NCBI RefSeq assembly: GCF_012273895.1
Contig: NW_024045132.1
Coordinates: 2,232,001 to 2,296,000 of the forward strand
DNA: 64,000 nucleotides
Origin: Zerene cesonia
Lineage: Eukaryota > Arthropoda > Insecta > Lepidoptera > Pieridae
Direction of reading: 5' to 3'
The translations under genes were made by a program, and so were the position numbers. The notes beneath the pieces were generated by a model. That model ran no database searches. It was given only the letters and a program-made list of their open reading frames with translations, and was not told the DNA's origin. Positions 46,245-59,100 of the stretch are shown piece by piece. Positions within the stretch are counted from its first letter, which is position 1. Each line of letters starts with the position of its first letter.

Positions 46245-48660
46245 AGTAATAACGATTCTAAAGTGGTACCAAAAGAAGTAACTATTTTAATGAATGCGCT
46301 TTTTGTATACGGCCAGTAAAGCTACTCGGATAATATATTATATCTCGATAATGATTCAACATTTTGTGACTTGGATTGTAATTCAGTTGAAACACGGGAC
46401 GTCATAAAAAGCGTTGTTATTTTTTGTTATATTATCAATAAATAAAAGTTTTTCTAGCTCCTCAGATACATATTTTACTAGTCTATTCAATTACTAAAGA
46501 GATTTTCACAAAAAATATCCTTCCTCATAAATTCAATTAGTCTAGTCAACGAGTTTAAAAACGTGTTAAATGGACATAAAGCTTTAATGGTATGAGCTAA
46601 TCTGTATCCGGAATTACGTTTAGAAAAATGTTTTCGTTGATTAGTTAAATAAAAAAATTACAAAAGTCATTAAAAACAATGAGCCGTGAAAAAATAGCAT
46701 TTCGTTTTTCGGTTGTATACTGATAATTATTAAAATATCTTGAATATTACAATATATATTACATATTTTCACTATTCACTCAAGGTGGATGAAGTTAGGC
46801 AATTTGGTATATATGCAGTACATATTTTATATTTTAACATATGTTAGTTTGGCAAATCGTCGTTGATAAACGTTATTACGAATTGCATGAGCCATTGCGC
46901 ATGCTTTAAAAAATTTATATTTCACTAACACATCTTTAACTTGTCGACTAGGACTATTTAAAATCAATTCATAACCTCAGAATATTAGTGTTATCAATTT
47001 TTGTAAATACCTCATTGTATTTATTTATTTTCCTTTAGTGTAATCTTACAAATTTTAATTAATAAACTAAAAAAATATTTTACAAAAAAAAAACACAAGA
47101 AATTTAGCAACATCTCATGTTTGTAACGCGTCTCTACAAAAAAGTAGTATAAATGCATGAGGCATAACCATTTTTAATGTCAGCCGAGGTCACGCAGCGA
47201 CTAGCTCACAGAAAAAACGGTTCCTAACACGCTAAGAAGTAGACAGTCCACAAAAAATCATTCGGTATCGCCGGCGCGGCGCGGGCGATGCAACGTTTGC
47301 CGACGTCTATGTCTGAATTCCTTGACTGAGCCTATCGCATTCACACACTACCACACACGTTTAATTTCATGGCCTTTGCTTAAATTTGGAATTGTACGCG
47401 AACGTACAGTCTTTTGAAGATAATGTTACTTTTTTTCTTTCTGCATTGATGGCAGATATGCGATTTCATTGTTTGAAAAAACCTTTGTGTGGTCTGCTAA
47501 AAATTATGTATGTACCTAGTTTATAGTAGTTATTTATACATACCTATATAAATAACAAAGGTCATCATTTACAGTCTTGAAATATAATATTAACTATATA
47601 AATTTTAATTCAAACAAGCAAATTCAATTCAGTATTTTTTCATAAAACTTAATTCTAATGTCATAAAACATTTTTGTAACAATGTTATAATGTAACTTAA
47701 GTAATTTATTTTTTAATTTTGTCTGACAAATTATAATACCTAGTAATAAAAATGTTTTAATTATCCTGACATAAAAACCGATCGCTCTTAGAATTGTGTA
47801 AAATTAAAAAAAATTAAAAAAGGAGTGTTTACCAATATGGTTTACATTGCGCTTGTCGTTTAAATATATCTATATGAATAAAATAAATTTAATCTTTTCA
47901 GTTTTACTTTGCGACTTTTTTAAAGCTATTATTTCTTATTTTTTCAGTTAAAACGTGTTTAGTAGAATTCTGGCGCATTATCACGATATGCTAAACATAA
48001 ATTATGATTACTTTTATTAAAAATTCAATAATTTGCTTATTATTATAGACTAATCAACAATATAGTAATGGAAATTTAATTAAATTATTTACATGCCCCT
48101 AACAAAACTTACACGCGCTATCTTAACCCCTCAGAGGTTGATTTTTGCAAAGAAAGCTGAAGAGTGTTTTTTATGTATTTTTTCACGCAAATAACTGGTT
48201 TGGTTTAACCATCAAAGGCATACAGGCAGATTTTTGTATTTATAATTATATTTCGTTCCAATAAACAGTACTTATATAGGAAATATTTTTTGAAGTAGTA
48301 TTTATATAGAAAGGGTAGGAGCATTTTACTTTGAAAAACATTGGATGCGTTAACATTGTATGTATAATATTATACATTCAAATGCAATTATTTATCGAAA
48401 TTCAGATCATAGAAACTTTTAATTATCGCAGTAGATCAGATTCTCAGCGTTATTTTGATAGTATGAGTCACGTTTCTGATTTTTTGTTATTATTATCGAA
48501 TGGACTGGTTTTCTTTTTCGATTGCGACGGTATACTCGTTAACTGGCCCTATTAAATTTCTTCGTATTAGTGTCATTATTTATGTCGCGTTGTTTTTGTT
48601 TGTCCGAACGGTTTATGTTTGAGTGTGTGGTAACTTCTGTTTCCCTTACGTGTATTATTA
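46245..48660. other. AT-rich DNA; CpG patch at 47265-47320
   Basis: No gene is seen. 47265-47310 ('tcggtatcgccggcgcggcgcgggcgatgcaacg') is a small CpG-rich patch, possibly regulatory. The 74-codon frame at 48331-48555 has no recognisable character. Confidence 0.4.
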
Positions 48661-48663
48661 AAA

Positions 48664-48830
48664 ATTAGCTGAACCTCGCTGTGACGACTCGCGTTGTGCT
48701 TGGGTTAGAAGTAGCCTTTGTGGCCAGACTATATCTGAAACAAATTTCATACAGATATAACAGCGTGGATGAGTTACAAACATCCACACATTATTACAAA
48801 CTTTCGCGTTTTTTTGGAGTTTTATATTAA
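48664..48830 (-). mobile_element. Degraded Helitron, minus strand
   Basis: The minus strand begins 'aatataaaactccaaaaaaacgcgaaagtttgtaataatgtgtggatgtttgtaac', continues 'tctgtatgaaatttgtttcagatatagtctgg' and ends 'cagcgaggttcagctaatt', with CTAG changed to CTAA. It lies just upstream of an intact SINE. Confidence 0.6.
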
Positions 48831-48838
48831 AAACATAC

Positions 48839-49069
48839 TATTTTATTATTGACGCCTCCTTGGTTCAGTGGTAAACGCGTGAGCGTAGAACCGAGGGGTC
48901 CTGGGTTCGATTCCCGGTGGGACAATAAAAAAAAAAATGTCTCGGTCTGGCAGGACACAGAAGGCTGATCACCTACGTGTCCATTAAGAAAATCGATCAG
49001 TGAAACAGATGTATATCATCTGCCCCATACCCCAGTAGGGGACACGGGACTTAACTTATTTTATTATTG
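48839..49069 (+). mobile_element. SINE family S2 with perfect 13-bp target duplication
   Basis: TATTTTATTATTG at 48839-48851 and 49057-49069 flank the element exactly. The tRNA-derived head has A box TGGTTCAGTGG (48861-48871) and a perfect B box GGTTCGATTCC (48904-48914), so it can drive polymerase III transcription in principle. An A-run follows, then a body with 'tctcggtctggcaggacacagaaggctgatcacc', 'cgatcagtgaaacagatgtatatcatctgcccc' and a 3' end 'agtaggggacacgggacttaac'. The perfect duplication suggests a fairly recent insertion. Confidence 0.9.
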
Positions 49070-49079
49070 GTTGCATCTA

Positions 49080-51510
49080 TTACATGTTGAAAACATGACA
49101 AAATATGAAATAGCAAAACTTTTTAATCATAGTAGGTATTCGATACGCTGAATTTAAATAGTAAAAAATTGTGTCACATAAAAACAATATCAAGTCGGTT
49201 AATATGCAATGAATTTTTAAAGTAAAACAAAATTGTTAAAGTAAAGGTTAGGCCTTTGATAACAGTGCGATAGATTATTGTAAAAACGTTTTCTTTCTAA
49301 TGCGACATTAATGACATTTTTTACAAAAACAATAATATTTATTTAATTTCGAAAATAAAAAATGCGATCGGTATTGAAATGAATATAAATCTAATTTTTA
49401 GTTTTATAGGGATGAAATGCTTTTTTCAAAAATTTCTCATGAATAAATAAGTAATGTTAACTATATGAATCTAGAGAATTTCTTTGTGTTTGATTGTATT
49501 ACATACTACTTCATTATTATGTCCTTTCTCTTCTTATTGTGTACAATGTTTTCCTGAATTTTTAATTTTAATATTTCCGCCTGGCATGGATTGCTTGGAA
49601 AAAATTGCTATTGAGCAATAAAACCGCCCTATGCACGTTAGGTATATCCTATTTTAATGTTTCATTTGTGCACAAATAATATTTTATTCATTAATTTCAT
49701 TTCATTACATAATAAGAATCTTCTTGATTTTACGCAAGGATTATACATTTAGAAATTAAAGACTTTTAACGGATTTTAAGCGCGATTTATTCATTATATA
49801 TTAGTAACCCGCCGTTTCGAACACTTTACAGCGAGCGTGGTCTCGGGAAGAGTGTTACATGTCTTGAAGGTCATACAAAAATTGTTGTTTGCGAACTATC
49901 CACCTCCACCTTCATTAATTTTCGAAATGAAAGGCTAAACTTTGTTATAAATAAAGATTTTACGGACCTTACAAATTATTAAAACATAATAATAATTTTC
50001 GTTAAAAATCTTTACATTAGTATGTTATTTTAGTCGATTGCGGCTAGACTCTGATGCTCTGATCTCTTTCTGTTTACATGCTTTCCCAGTTTGACTATCG
50101 ATTTTTGCATCCCACGGAATAAATCCCACCTCGAAAACGATGGAAAATAACTCGACCTGCGCATTTGACAAGTATGTATATATTTAGAAATAAGCTACAA
50201 AGGCAGGTTAGTCGGACATTACGCATTGATTTCCGAACGATTCTGGATATATGGATTATGACTTATAAGAATCAAAGAGGAAAAGTTTTATCACTATTAA
50301 ACAATACAATTGGAGGACAGAGATAAGTCAACTTTAAAGATTAATCCCTTACGAAATGAAAAATTTCTTGTAATAACACTTCTTAATATATTGTTAGAAG
50401 TCTACAAGAATATGTAATGCCTCTCAAAAATAGCGTATAACAATCAGGAATGAACGGGAATTATAAATTGCTGGATAATAGTAACTTTTCGTTCATACTG
50501 ATACATACATAGCTGTGGTACATATATAGCATGTAATTGCAGCTTTCTAATAATAAAAGAATTTTTGAAATCGCTGCAGACCTTCATACGTGATGGCGTG
50601 ACCAAGGAAAATAGGGATTTCATATATAGAGATAAATTAAATATTCATTTCAAATATGTTGCTTTTTTACAACTGTTCTGTTGAGTAATAATACTCAGGT
50701 AAAAAATATGCCACATTGACAATGGGTATATTAAATTTCATTGAAAACGGTTCAGTAACTTTTGCGCTAAATTTTGCAAACCACTTCACACGTCCATATA
50801 AACTTTATGCTTCGATATCCAGAAAGTATTATAGATATATTTTCAAGGAATAATATTTTGTCGTATCAGATGTTGAAGTTATTAAATTTATAACTAAATT
50901 GGTGAGAGTGTATTCAACTAAAGATAAGTAGAAACAACGAGATTATTTTCTCTAATCTTCATTTAATGAATATAATACACCATGTATTTCCATTTATGGA
51001 AATACTGAGATAGATTCTACCATATTCCATTGCATAAGAAGGCGTCAAAAAACACTGCATCGAAATAGAATATGAAACACATTCGCTTGCACGCTAGTCT
51101 TCCGTGGGTAGCGGTAGCGTTCTCGGTACGAGCTGGCTTCGAGATTTTGTGAATATGTTATGTTCTCTTGTAATATTTTAATGCTGCTGGATATTAATAA
51201 TTAAAGTGCTGAAAATATCTCAACATTAAAAGCGGTTATAAATCGTTATCTTTTTATTGATTCATTGCTTTAAAAACAGTAGGAGAAGCTATGAAATATT
51301 TATTGTTAAAGTGCGTTTTGTTAAAGTAAACTCTCACTAAATCTTTTGGTTGCGTACTCGTTCATGCGCAGCCGGCTCTGATGTTTTTTGTTACCCAATT
51401 ACTCTGCCTCGTGCGTCTTTAAGGGCCGATTTTTCAATACCTGGTTAAAACACAGCCGTTATAAAGTATTACAGAAAAATATTGAAATGTCACCTATAAA
51501 AAATTATGAA
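49080..51510. other. AT-rich DNA, no gene recognised
   Basis: 'tttcattgaaaacggttcagtaacttttgcgc' at about 50737-50768 is probably a minus-strand Helitron internal block. 'gtgggtagcggtagcgttctcggtacgagctggcttcgag' at about 51104-51144 has a tRNA-like flavour and may be a decayed SINE head. Confidence 0.4.
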
Positions 51511-51514
51511 AAAA

Positions 51515-51813
51515 GCAGTGGTGGCTCAGTGGTGAGAACCTCGGACTTCAAAATCGATAAGTCGGGGTTCGAGAACGGGCGAGCGTGCAGGAAATAAATT
51601 GATTTTTCAATTTATCTACGCATGTGGATAACATCACCACTGCTTAAACGGTGAAGGAAAACATCGTGAGGAAACCGGCATGTCCAAGAATTAAAAGTTC
51701 GACGACATGTGACATCTGCCAACCCGCACTTGGCCAGCGTGGTGGATTATGACCTGAACCCTCATAGGAGGCCTGTGTCCCAGCAGTGGGAACATATATG
51801 GGCTGATGATGAT
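51515..51813 (+). mobile_element. tRNA-derived SINE, family S1, copy 2
   Basis: Nearly colinear with 18383-18677: A box TGGCTCAGTGG, B box region GGTTCGAGAAC (one change from consensus), then 'ggtgaaggaaaacatcgtgaggaaaccggcatgtcc', 'ccagcgtggtggattatgacc' and 'cccagcagtgggaacatatatgggctgatgatgat'. It has 'gcgtgcaggaaataaattgatttttc' after the B box where copy 1 has GGGCGA repeats. The frame across its head is not a gene. Confidence 0.85.
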
Positions 51814-51819
51814 CAATCC

Positions 51820-52555
51820 TTCGTTAAAATTTATTAATTGCGCGTTTTTTGACATTTTATAGCCTTTTTGATCTTTATATATTAAATGCCCAATATAATA
51901 AAATTAACTACATTAAAAATAAAATTTAACGCCAGAAAATCAAGTCAATAAAAAAAGTAATTAAGTTAAAATTAACTACAAAAATTTCGACTTGACTTAA
52001 TTTTTTCCTTAACGAAGGCGTTTTAATGGTTGTTACAATTTAATTATTGAAGTAACAAAAAATTAACTGGCTACTAAACGCATAGTTTTTAATATATAAT
52101 TTGTCTTAATATTACTCAACTACAATTCCTGGTGTTTGAATCACTCAAATGTAGTTTCTAGCTTCAGTAATTTATTCAAATACAGCTTATCAATTTGTTT
52201 CTTGATGACTTAATAATTTGAAATTTTGACTAAGTAATATTATAATAAATTAATTAAATGTATGTACCTAATTGATACTAAGTGGTGTTAAACTTTTTAA
52301 ATCGTTGGTAAAACAAAATTAACGATATTTCTACGGTACAATAGATAAAACAAGAGTGAAGTTTTCTAGTGTAGTCTATTAAAAAATGGCACCAGTGAAA
52401 AACTCTGATCTAATATTTCCCTTTAAAAGAACATGGCAAGATCATTGAACATATGAAAAATGCCCTGTGTAAATGTACCTATAGCGTAGGTACGCTGTGA
52501 TCTCTTTTTCCATAAAACATTCCATTCTTATATCTAATCTTTTAAAAGAAGACAC
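51820..52555. other. AT-rich DNA, no feature recognised
   Basis: Plain AT-rich sequence without recognisable repeats or genes. Confidence 0.5.
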
Positions 52556-52655
52556 CAGATTTGCAGAGACCATATTTCTGCTATTGCTCACGCGCGGTGG
52601 TGATTGCTTACTATCAGGCAAAACACCGCCAGAAAAAACCACTATTGTTCCATAT
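52555..52655 (+). repeat. Family G 3' fragment
   Basis: 'cgcgcggtggtgattgcttactatcaggcaaaacaccgcc' is the family G core with its preceding 'tttgcagagaccatatttctg'. Short frames on both strands here are by-products. Confidence 0.65.
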
Positions 52656-52659
52656 CGTG

Positions 52660-53845
52660 AATATATCTATAACGGAAATTTTGAGTTTTTTGTCTGCTTT
52701 TGTAAAAGTGCTAAGTATAATATAATCCACTTATATGAATATTAAAGAAAAAAATACTACAATATTCCAATGCAATACAAAAGAGAACTCGCTCATTGCT
52801 AGGACTTAAACAGTTAATATAATAAATGGATTTAATTATTTAAAATAAATCGCGATTTTCTGTTTTAATACATTCTAAAATGTTATAGCGAGCTTTGTTA
52901 CGGAAAAATTTTGTAGTTCTGAAAATAAAATACTCTCGTAAAACCCTATACAAGAAAACAGCAATGATTTACATCACAGATATACCCACACTAAAAGTTC
53001 CACATCACATATATACAAAATTTGATAATTTCTTAGTTCCACATATCTTCAATAAATAGTAAGTTCAAAATTGATTGGACTCATTAAAAAGCTTCCTTGG
53101 TGAACCCGTGAAACATCACGAGAACGAAAACTATGTGAAAGCTAAACTCGCGCATAGTTTACGTGAAGTTTTTATAACATTCCGAGTGGATACTTCTCAG
53201 TTATCTGTGTCACACTGCCTTTGACTATGATGTTGTGAATTAATACAATTCATAATTGTGTTAGTTTTCACTTTCATGAAGAATTCCATTTATTAAAATC
53301 ACCTATTATTGAATGATTTTAACAAAAAAATTTAGTTGTGAAAATAATAAAAGTTATTCCTACTGATATTTAGTAATTTAGTAGTAATTCAGTTTAGTTT
53401 GTTTATATTTAAGTACGAGATAATTATAGTCTATCTATTTAAGTATTCATTACATGTCTAATCTATGTTTAATCCGATATTGGGGTGTGTTACATACGCA
53501 ATTAAATATTTGATTATTTTCGAGGTATGATGAAAATCTTTAACTTGGACTTCTATGTGGGTATGGGCTTCTATTGACTGAATGTATTGCTCTAAGGAGT
53601 GGTGAAGTGCTACCAATAACGTTTATTAATGTAATATATAATAATCTTATACCTTTAAACGAGCAATTCTTGTATATATAATATATTATATAATATATTT
53701 TTATGAAATTTAGTATATAGGGGGTTTCGGGGGCTATAAATCGATCTAGCTAGGAATTTTTTTTAGAAAATGTCATATTCGTGTTTTATTCGTGTTTTAT
53801 CGACTTAAACTTACTTGCGTTTGAGTAGTCCCAATTTATTATGAT
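52660..53845. other. AT-rich DNA, no feature recognised
   Basis: No gene. A TA-rich low-complexity stretch lies at about 53670-53705. Confidence 0.5.
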
Positions 53846-53848
53846 TCT

Positions 53849-54062
53849 TCCTGACATCTATTGGCGAATATGCGAAAGTTTGTGAGGATGGATGCATATG
53901 TATGCGTGCGTCTGTTACTCTTTCACGCAAAAACTACTGAACCGATTGCAATGAAATTTGCTTCGTAGATAGCTGAACAACTGAAAAAACAGATAGCACT
54001 TTTTATACCGATATTCCTACGGGATACGGACTTACGCGGTTTCGACCGCGGGTCACAGCTAG
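53849..54062 (+). mobile_element. Short Helitron, same family as the 25.6-kb pair
   Basis: Starts near 'tcctgacatctattggcgaatatgcgaaagtttgtgagg' (diverged 5' end) and ends CTAG (54059-54062) before T. The 3' hairpin CGCGGT TTCG ACCGCG (54035-54050) lies eight bases before CTAG. 'ttcacgcaaaaactactgaaccgattgcaatgaaattt' is identical in phrase to the tandem units. Confidence 0.85.
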
Positions 54063-54069
54063 TAGGTCC

Positions 54070-54775
54070 TTTATTTCAACACAAAACTGCTCCTTATGGC
54101 AGATAGTTCTATCCTCTAGTAATATTTTCCAGAAAATTATATATATAGTAGAAGGTTGTTATTCAATCAGTCAGTATGTCAATCCCAGGGTGCGTAATGC
54201 TTCTACTTAATATAAATATTACGTAGGAATGTACTTCCAAATTATATACCTCGAGACAAAGAATATGGATTATATTCGAGTCTGAGAATTTGGGTCAATA
54301 TAAAAAATACCCTAATTTTTTTTCATACAAACTAAGCATATGTTACGCATTATTTAACAATGTCTTGTCAGATTATTTAAAATCTAGAAATATATTGCTA
54401 ACAATCAACAAAATATTTTTTTTAAGTAATTTTTTTTGCAAATTCTCATTTTTGTTTAATTAACAGGTAAAATCAAATATTTATGTGTCGCTATACAAGG
54501 TTCTTAACATAATTTTTTGTATGTCTATTAACATAAGTATACACACCTTGTCGTACGACGGAATATTAAATTAATCTGTTGACTACAATATTTAAACACC
54601 TAAAATCATCTTTAAGTTTTAAAAACGCCTGAGATATAACATTCAATCAATTCAATCGTTTGAGATACAGCCCGGTTTTACATACAAAACGTGATAATTA
54701 TTTTTGGTGCAGTTTTTGAATTAGATTGTTTGTTTTAGCAATCTAAGCTCTACTAATTAAGCACGAATTTAATTT
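54070..54775. other. AT-rich DNA, no feature recognised
   Basis: Nothing recognisable. Confidence 0.5.
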
Positions 54776-54779
54776 AATT

Positions 54780-54898
54780 TTTGATAGCGCATCTATCAAT
54801 GAACGCTATAGGCTGATTTAAAATTTTTCTACAACCAATATGAGTTGAGCATTTCCAAATCTCCTTTAAGTGCAGACGAAGCCGCGTGGGTCAGCTAG
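54780..54898 (+). mobile_element. Helitron 3' end fragment
   Basis: 'agtgcagacgaagccgcgtgggtcagctag' ends in CTAG (54895-54898) before T and has the 'acgaagccgcgtgggt' 3' block of lepidopteran Helitrons. The 5' limit is uncertain. Confidence 0.5.
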
Positions 54899-54904
54899 TT
54901 ACGC

Positions 54905-57900
54905 AATCAAACAAATTTTTAACATTCATTCTGTGAGATATGATCGGGTCACCTTAACATGTGAACGTGAAACTGCTATTTCCGTAATTTCCGGTGCAAT
55001 CAGAGATGAAAATCAATTGCTATCACATATCTGTTAATTTTATCGTATCTATATTGTATCATCTTTTTGAAAGATATGCTATTTTATTAGCTATAAATGA
55101 TTAATGTTTCTGCATGGCTTTTTAATAATTTACACCAACAGAAACACAGGAAGAAAATAATAAATAAGGACGAAAGGCACATGAATTCGATGGTGATGAT
55201 TTTAATTTAAACAAACTTTAAAGTCACATGGAGCTTATTGTTATTATGTTTCATTGGTTTTTAGATGTAGATTCGCATGATCGTAGGAGGTCGTCACCGT
55301 GAACAGTTGTTAAGAAGTAAGGGATGTTCTGATCTTCTGTGTGGAAGTGGTACTCAGTGCGAGCTGGCCCAATTCGCTCCCAGGCATGCTCGAATCCCAC
55401 CATGTATAATGAGAACATCATTGATATTGAAGATTTACTGAGTATTTTGATTGGTTTTGATAAAATGTTGTATTTTATTTACTTATTACATAAAGATTCA
55501 ATGTGATTTTTTGTAAGTTGTAACGCTTCGCTGCAGTCGAATGCTAGTTTGTTTGTTTAATAAACTTGCCATAATTACTGATAAACTATTACGTTAATAT
55601 TACACAACGTTTTCTATGAATATGTAACGTTTTGCTTATTACATACTAGATCCAGGAGTGATTTTAGGAAATAAAAGGTATGACCGGAATGGATTGCACA
55701 AGATATAAACATAATAACATTTACACACCGACCGTTTCTCGGAAGCTCGGTGCTGAGGCAGCGAGCGAGAGCCACCCACTGGACGGTGTGTGCGCTAAAT
55801 TATTTAAAAATCGCTCTCACTTAGAATACTTATCAATTATGCGAACGTCATAAAATATATGCGTTATAGAATGTACTATCAGGAAGTGTTTAGAGCGTGT
55901 GTCAGTCTGTTTGTTCTCTTTTAAATACATATTGTTTCGTTGTATTGTTTCTGTCAACAATATATCAAGTAATATATAAATACTCAAACAGATCAAAAAT
56001 TTAATTCATATTGAAAATTTTAATTTCCGTATCGATCAATGGTACTTATCAATGGAATTATATAATAAAAATAACAAATTTGCCCTTTATTTTCGTGTGA
56101 CAATTTAAAACGCTACAGTATACCACATGTAAATTAATATTGAAATATAAATAGCAGTAAATTAATCGTGAAATGTGAATTAATATTGAAACATAAAAAG
56201 TATCCTATGTGTCAATCCAGATTATAACGGTACGATATGCTATTTTCCCTTGAAATGGTATCAAATGACCATACATCCATCCGTACAATGAGTAACGAAA
56301 CATACCCTCTTAGTCGATAAATAGTACAACGCTTAAAAAATATACAATAACACAATGTATCCCCACATAACGGTTGTAAATAAACAACATTATATGCTCT
56401 ACTACGAATAGCAAATGCGTCTATGCAGACGATCTAACGCTGGTACATAAGTATACCATATAGCTACCCCAAGCACAGACCCCTTGCTCTACTTCCCTCT
56501 TTACCCATAATCCCGCTCCAAAGGGCATGTAATGTGGTATTAGCTGTGAATACAATGTGACGTTTATTTTATGATATTTGTTATTATCATCATCATAATT
56601 TGATTGATCACATTTGATGATTAGAGTGAGAGATATTAAATGAGATTCGTGAACATTATTTCATACTGACATATTACGAAAGCAAAGTGTATTATTTTTC
56701 TGTTTGAAATTAATTTAAATTGCATTTAGAATTCTGATTATTGTTATTTTTAATTGAATAAAGGCTGTTTTTGCAGCATTAATTATTTTCGCACGTCAGT
56801 AAGCGGCAAGTTTTAAATGTGAATACATTTAATGTAATATATTAATTTACCTAGTATACGATAACAATGAAGTCTGGTATTTTGTAAGTTAATACTGTGT
56901 TTATCAAAACTATAAGAGGCGCATTAGATGGCTTCGATCAGAAATCGGCAAAACTCTAAACTCGATTCCGAAAAAATAGGACTGACTGTTTTTATTGTTT
57001 GAAGCATAACATATGAATTAATTTTCTTAGAAACCTTGTTGAGTAAAATTGTAATTTTGTATAAATTACATAGAATACTATTATTGCAATTTAAGTTATA
57101 CCCATTTTAATTTAGGTGTTGTTTAATAGAGAAGGAAAATGAAGTAAACTATAACGTATCTACATACACTGCTAATATCCCCGTAGATATTAATTACTTC
57201 AATACATAATATTACATAATATTCAGAGCAAAAAAAAAAAATTCAATGAAGCATTCAATTTTATCCTATACAGGTGAATATTTTCAGGGTTCCGTATCAA
57301 AAAGGGTGTAGTGGAACCCTGTTGTTGTTAAATAAGGAGTCATAAATTGGATAGATGACAACTTTTTTTTTGGTGTTGCTCTTTCTTATCTCTTTGCATA
57401 ATTAGTTTTTATGTTACCTCATAATCTTCCTGCCTTCACAATAATAATATATATAATAGGCTGTCACACTACTTATTAAGCCAAAACCCAAAAACTTTAA
57501 AAACAATATAGAGGTGAAAAAAAACTTTACTTCTGTCACGTGTTCATAGAATAAAAAGCGTAGATATATTGAAATAAAAATAGTAGCATAAATTTTAGAT
57601 TAGTACTATCAGTACCGTGGCTGTCTAGGGCAGACGAAATTTAGACGTATTTTGAACCCGTCTCAGGACAAAGCCCCACGCGAAAAGGTCGGAGACCGCT
57701 TTCATCTAACGTGTTTACTTTGATGCAACGTCTGGGTGTTTACTCTTTATATATAGCAATTATAATAGAAAATATATTCGTTATTCAGACATCATTATTT
57801 GGTATAATCCGGCACTAATTGCAATCGATGCGGATCAAGTTAACTTCATTTATAGGAGCAGAATTTGCATTAAAATATAGTAGATTTTTGTGCGATTTAA

Positions 57901-59095
57901 TTTGATTGGTATTCATTTTTAGTGTTATATCCATTACATTGTTAAAATAATTATCTTTCTTAAAACAGTAAAATAATAGTTCAGGAAGCTTATTGATTTG
58001 TATAGATCGACTAACGTTTATTATTAAAATGAAATGCTTCTCTTCGAGTGCTCAGTGCTGCAGCGCGAGTGAATTAACAATTATTTTATCAAATAACAAC
58101 ATTCGCGGTATTTAACGAGAACGATTACCTATAAATAGGAAACTCAACACCCATAAACTGTTAGACATTGATGTCATATTCTGGGAATTGCATTATGCAT
58201 GTATTAGTTGTACGAATAATATTTATTTCTGCCTATGTAGCACGTACGATGCCTTTTACGCGTAACTACCAATACTTTGGTAATTTAAAACAATCTAATT
58301 CGAGAAAGGTGTATTAACATACTTTCTCTTTATATAATATTAAGAAATTAATCACTGATGGACGTCGGCGACAGAGAATGAAATTTCAGCTGCAGACGCC
58401 TCGTTCCGCTGATTGTTTTAGCGCAGACGAAAGCTGATGTGACGTAAATAATAGTAATAAGTAGTAGTAATAGACCGGTTAAACTAGCATATCGCACTTA
58501 TAAGATAATTAAAGCCACTTAGCTATGTAGATCAACTGTACATTTTTGTATTAATTGTTAAACGACGTTTAGGAATATTGCTCAAATTTACAATTTAAAA
58601 CTTATCAGGCAGTTAAATAGATATAAAATGTATTATATGTCATTGACATGAAATATTTTACACAACACCGCCATTAGTTTTTTTTCTTTTATTTATAAAA
58701 TTTGGATTGCATTCTAAAGTTAATGCAAAACTTTATAGTTTCGTGTAATAGTACATTGCAATAATTGCTGCGTTTTTGTTAATGGTAAATCAAATAAAAT
58801 TAATAATGAAAATATATACAATCTTATACATCTTTATTAATTAATTGGATAAAGAGTTCAAGCAAAACACTGAACCTATGTTTGTGCTGATTTAGTTTTA
58901 TGATTGAGTCCCTGGAAATGTGACATTAAAATATATTACGGTGACTACATTGCTATATTTAATTATAGAGATGCAACTTAGAAAGTATACAATATTTATA
59001 TTTAACGACAAAAAGGACTTGTCTTTCCTTAATTTACGTACAGATATGTATTTGTTCAAACTGATAATTCTTTTGATATAAGCGCATTGTTATCA
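54905..59095. other. AT-rich DNA; small GC patches and repeat scraps
   Basis: 55728-55795 is a GC-rich patch with nested inverted pairs (ACACACCG/CGGTGTGT and ACCGA/TCGGT). 56128-56198 has a local duplication of 'aattaatattgaaayataaa'. 57283-57321 (CAGGGTTCC...GGAACCCTG) is the opening hairpin of the TCTGTCCGT repeat family. No gene is supported. Confidence 0.4.
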
Positions 59096-59100
59096 AATAG

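Noticed and set aside
48852..48925. A functional tRNA gene at the SINE head
   Set aside because: A and B boxes are present, but the body, A-run and 13-bp target duplication show it is a SINE. The acceptor ends do not pair as in a tRNA.
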